Below are positions 63,014-64,000 of a stretch of DNA of 64,000 nt, piece by piece. A model generated the notes under the pieces. That model was not told the DNA's origin. It worked only from the letters and a program-made list of their open reading frames with translations, and did no database searches. Within the stretch, counting starts at the first letter, position 1, and every line of letters starts with the position of its first letter. Location: contig DEAU01000014.1 in assembly GCA_002348705.1 (NCBI GenBank), forward strand, positions 65,137-129,136, given 5' to 3'. Source of the DNA: Candidatus Neomicrothrix sp. UBA2974. Lineage in GTDB: Bacteria > Actinomycetota > Acidimicrobiia > Acidimicrobiales > MedAcidi-G1. The translations under genes were made by a program, and so were the position numbers.

Positions 63014-63748
63014 TCATGTGTCTAGCGGCGACGAAGAGCACCACAGCCGAAGCATGCCCAGTCGGTGGTCAGTCTCCAAGACCCTGAGTCCCGCCCCCTC
63101 CAGCAACTCGGTGATCTCCCGTCGATCGAACTCCCAGATGTGGTCGAGGTCACTGAAGATCAGGGGCCGTCCGAGAAGTCGTCGAAACTCGTTGCTCGTC
63201 TGACTCTCGAAGTCGGGCACCTCCACGTATACGAATGAACAGAGTTCAGCCACATCCCTAAGGGTGGCTGACGGATCCTCGAGGTGTTCCAGGATGTGTG
63301 ACAGGACCACCACGTCAACAGGTGCGCCGACCCCTTGAAGATATTTCACACCATCTGTGGCGAACACCCGGACGTTGTCCAAACCTTTCTCCGCTAGATG
63401 AAGTCGAGCAAGGTCGACCTGCTCAACGGAGTGGTCGACTCCCACGACATCAGCAGATATCTCACTAAGGATGGCCAACAGATCGCCGGATCCACATCCA
63501 ATGTCGAGCACCTGTGCCCTCTCGGGAAACACCCGCAAGAGCAGGTCCCGGGTAACTATCCGCAATGGATGTTCGGAGTTGCTGAACGCTGTGAAGGACG
63601 CCTCGTGGCAGAGACGGTTGAAGATCCATTCCAAGTCAAGGAGGAGACCCAATCTCGACTTGTTGGAGCGACGCGGAATCCTGTTGAGCAGATAGGCGAA
63701 CCGAACAATTGGCGGAACCCGTTTCGCTCTCGGGATCTTGATTCCCAC
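63014..63748 (-). CDS. Class I SAM-dependent methyltransferase
   Basis: A 244-residue protein. Motif I VLDIGCGSGDLLAILSE, the acidic end of strand 2 (VVGVDHSVEQVD), FATDGVKYLQG and VVVLSHILEHLEDPSATLRDVAEL show a Methyltransf_11/23-type enzyme. A C-terminal F-D-R-R-E-I-T-E-L-L-E-G-A-G-L segment is typical of UbiE/small-molecule or sugar methyltransferases. An 80-residue N-terminal part before motif I is not diagnostic. It lies alone between the two 25-bp tRNA-like repeats. Confidence 0.85.
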   Translation of the reverse strand: MGIKIPRAKRVPPIVRFAYLLNRIPRRSNKSRLGLLLDLEWIFNRLCHEASFTAFSNSEHPLRIVTRDLLLRVFPERAQVLDIGCGSGDLLAILSEISADVVGVDHSVEQVDLARLHLAEKGLDNVRVFATDGVKYLQGVGAPVDVVVLSHILEHLEDPSATLRDVAELCSFVYVEVPDFESQTSNEFRRLLGRPLIFSDLDHIWEFDRREITELLEGAGLRVLETDHRLGMLRLWCSSSPLDT

Positions 63749-63900
63749 CTAATTTCTTCCAATCCTTTTTCTGCTTGCCTGTCGTTCAAACAAGCTAGCA
63801 ATCGCTTTCGTCCTCATCTCCTACTAGAGATAAAGGTTCGGTGGAGCGGGTCGAAGGGCATTTCCTTCCAAATCCCCTCCTAACTGGCTCCAGACGCGCC

Positions 63901-63925
63901 AAAAACCCCCTACCAAATAGGGGTT
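63901..63925 (-). terminator. Probable intrinsic terminator (minus strand)
   Basis: On the minus strand AACCCCTA and TAGGGGGTT can pair around a short loop (one bulge), followed directly by a run of T (the five A at 63901-63905 on the plus strand). It lies immediately after the CCA end of the tRNA-like copy at 63929-63953, as after a tRNA gene read on the minus strand. Confidence 0.6.
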
Positions 63926-63928
63926 CTC

Positions 63929-63953
63929 GTGGTGTCGGAGGGGGGACTTGAAC
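63929..63953 (-). repeat. 25-bp tRNA 3'-end-like repeat, copy 2
   Basis: Identical to the copy at 62904-62928 and again oriented on the minus strand. Here a terminator-like hairpin follows on the 3' side (63901-63925), so this copy may be the end of a real tRNA gene whose 5' part lies beyond position 64000. The 47 bases visible upstream (63954-64000) do not give a clear anticodon arm, and the T-stem has one C-C mismatch, so a fragment is equally possible. Confidence 0.55.
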
Positions 63954-64000
63954 GCCCAAGCCCTTTACGCAGCGTGGTCGTCGCATAGACCCCCAGCAGT

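Noticed and set aside
62904..63953. CRISPR-like interpretation of the 25-bp repeats
   Set aside because: Only two copies about 1 kb apart with a gene between them, and the sequence is that of a tRNA 3' end.
63930..64000. Calling a complete tRNA at the right edge
   Set aside because: Only the T-arm and acceptor end are visible, the T-stem has a mismatch and no anticodon arm could be folded from the bases available.

Overview
The window looks like a chromosomal stretch from a high-G+C, aerobic, catabolically versatile bacterium, most likely an actinobacterium (possibly an uncultured Acidimicrobiia-like lineage). This rests on several observations: frequent GTG and TTG starts, a CysD plus fused CysN-CysC sulfate-activation operon, two LLM (F420/flavin) oxidoreductases, an EthA-like monooxygenase, and the remnant of a gene of a mycothiol-dependent family. 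The lineage is an inference. There are no rRNA genes, no complete tRNA, no CRISPR array and no recognisable transposase.

Layout. 1-3.7 kb (minus): cut-off membrane sterol desaturase/hydroxylase, glycerol kinase, a PNPOx-fold protein and a PhzF isomerase. 3.9 kb (plus): a haloalkane-dehalogenase-like hydrolase. 4.9-11.9 kb (minus): a tight six-gene operon with an Old-Yellow-Enzyme/demethylase-type oxidoreductase, three Fe(II)/2OG-type oxygenases, an Asp/Glu-racemase-fold protein and an M24 metallopeptidase. This looks like breakdown of an N-methylated or cyclic amino-acid solute. 12-15.6 kb (minus): sulfate activation (small ORF, cysD, cysNC, extra cysC). 15.9-18.4 kb (plus): Baeyer-Villiger-type monooxygenase and nitrilase. 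18.6-25.2 kb: GYD protein, MFS carrier, cysteine-synthase-like enzyme, a small membrane protein, an orphan N6-type DNA methylase, a DUF1989 protein and a PAP2 phosphatase.

25.2-36.7 kb (minus): a catabolic cluster with a molybdenum hydroxylase large subunit, a cupin, a sulfatase fused to a DJ-1/PfpI domain, an SRPBCC protein, a lipocalin-like protein, a second arylsulfatase, a metallo-beta-lactamase-fold hydrolase, a DUF1330-like protein and a second haloalkane dehalogenase. Most neighbours overlap by one to four bases. 36.8-47.2 kb: photolyase, SDR-DUF2867 protein, rhamnonate-dehydratase-like enolase-superfamily enzyme, a SHOCT plus HNH-repeat protein, a Rieske oxygenase between two EamA transporters, an epoxide hydrolase, and a paralogue of the small membrane protein seen at 21 kb. 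47.3-53.4 kb: a divergent LLM enzyme and a coupled plus-strand operon (pteridine-reductase-like SDR, LLM enzyme, DhnA-type aldolase, FGGY kinase, 2-hydroxyacid dehydrogenase), which reads as a carbohydrate pathway of unknown substrate. 53.4-56.7 kb (minus): SDR, glutathione-S-transferase-like protein and a Rieske-reductase fusion.

57.0-58.2 kb holds the most striking item: a GrdB-family reductase gene interrupted by an in-frame TGA exactly where the family carries its redox-active Cys/Sec, in a UxxC context. It is best read as a selenoprotein gene. It is followed by a gene graveyard with a decayed TetR regulator and a fragment of a mycothiol-dependent maleylpyruvate-isomerase-family gene. Then come a 1078-residue lipoprotein built of BNR/Asp-box repeats, and a methyltransferase between two 25-bp copies of a tRNA 3'-end-like sequence.
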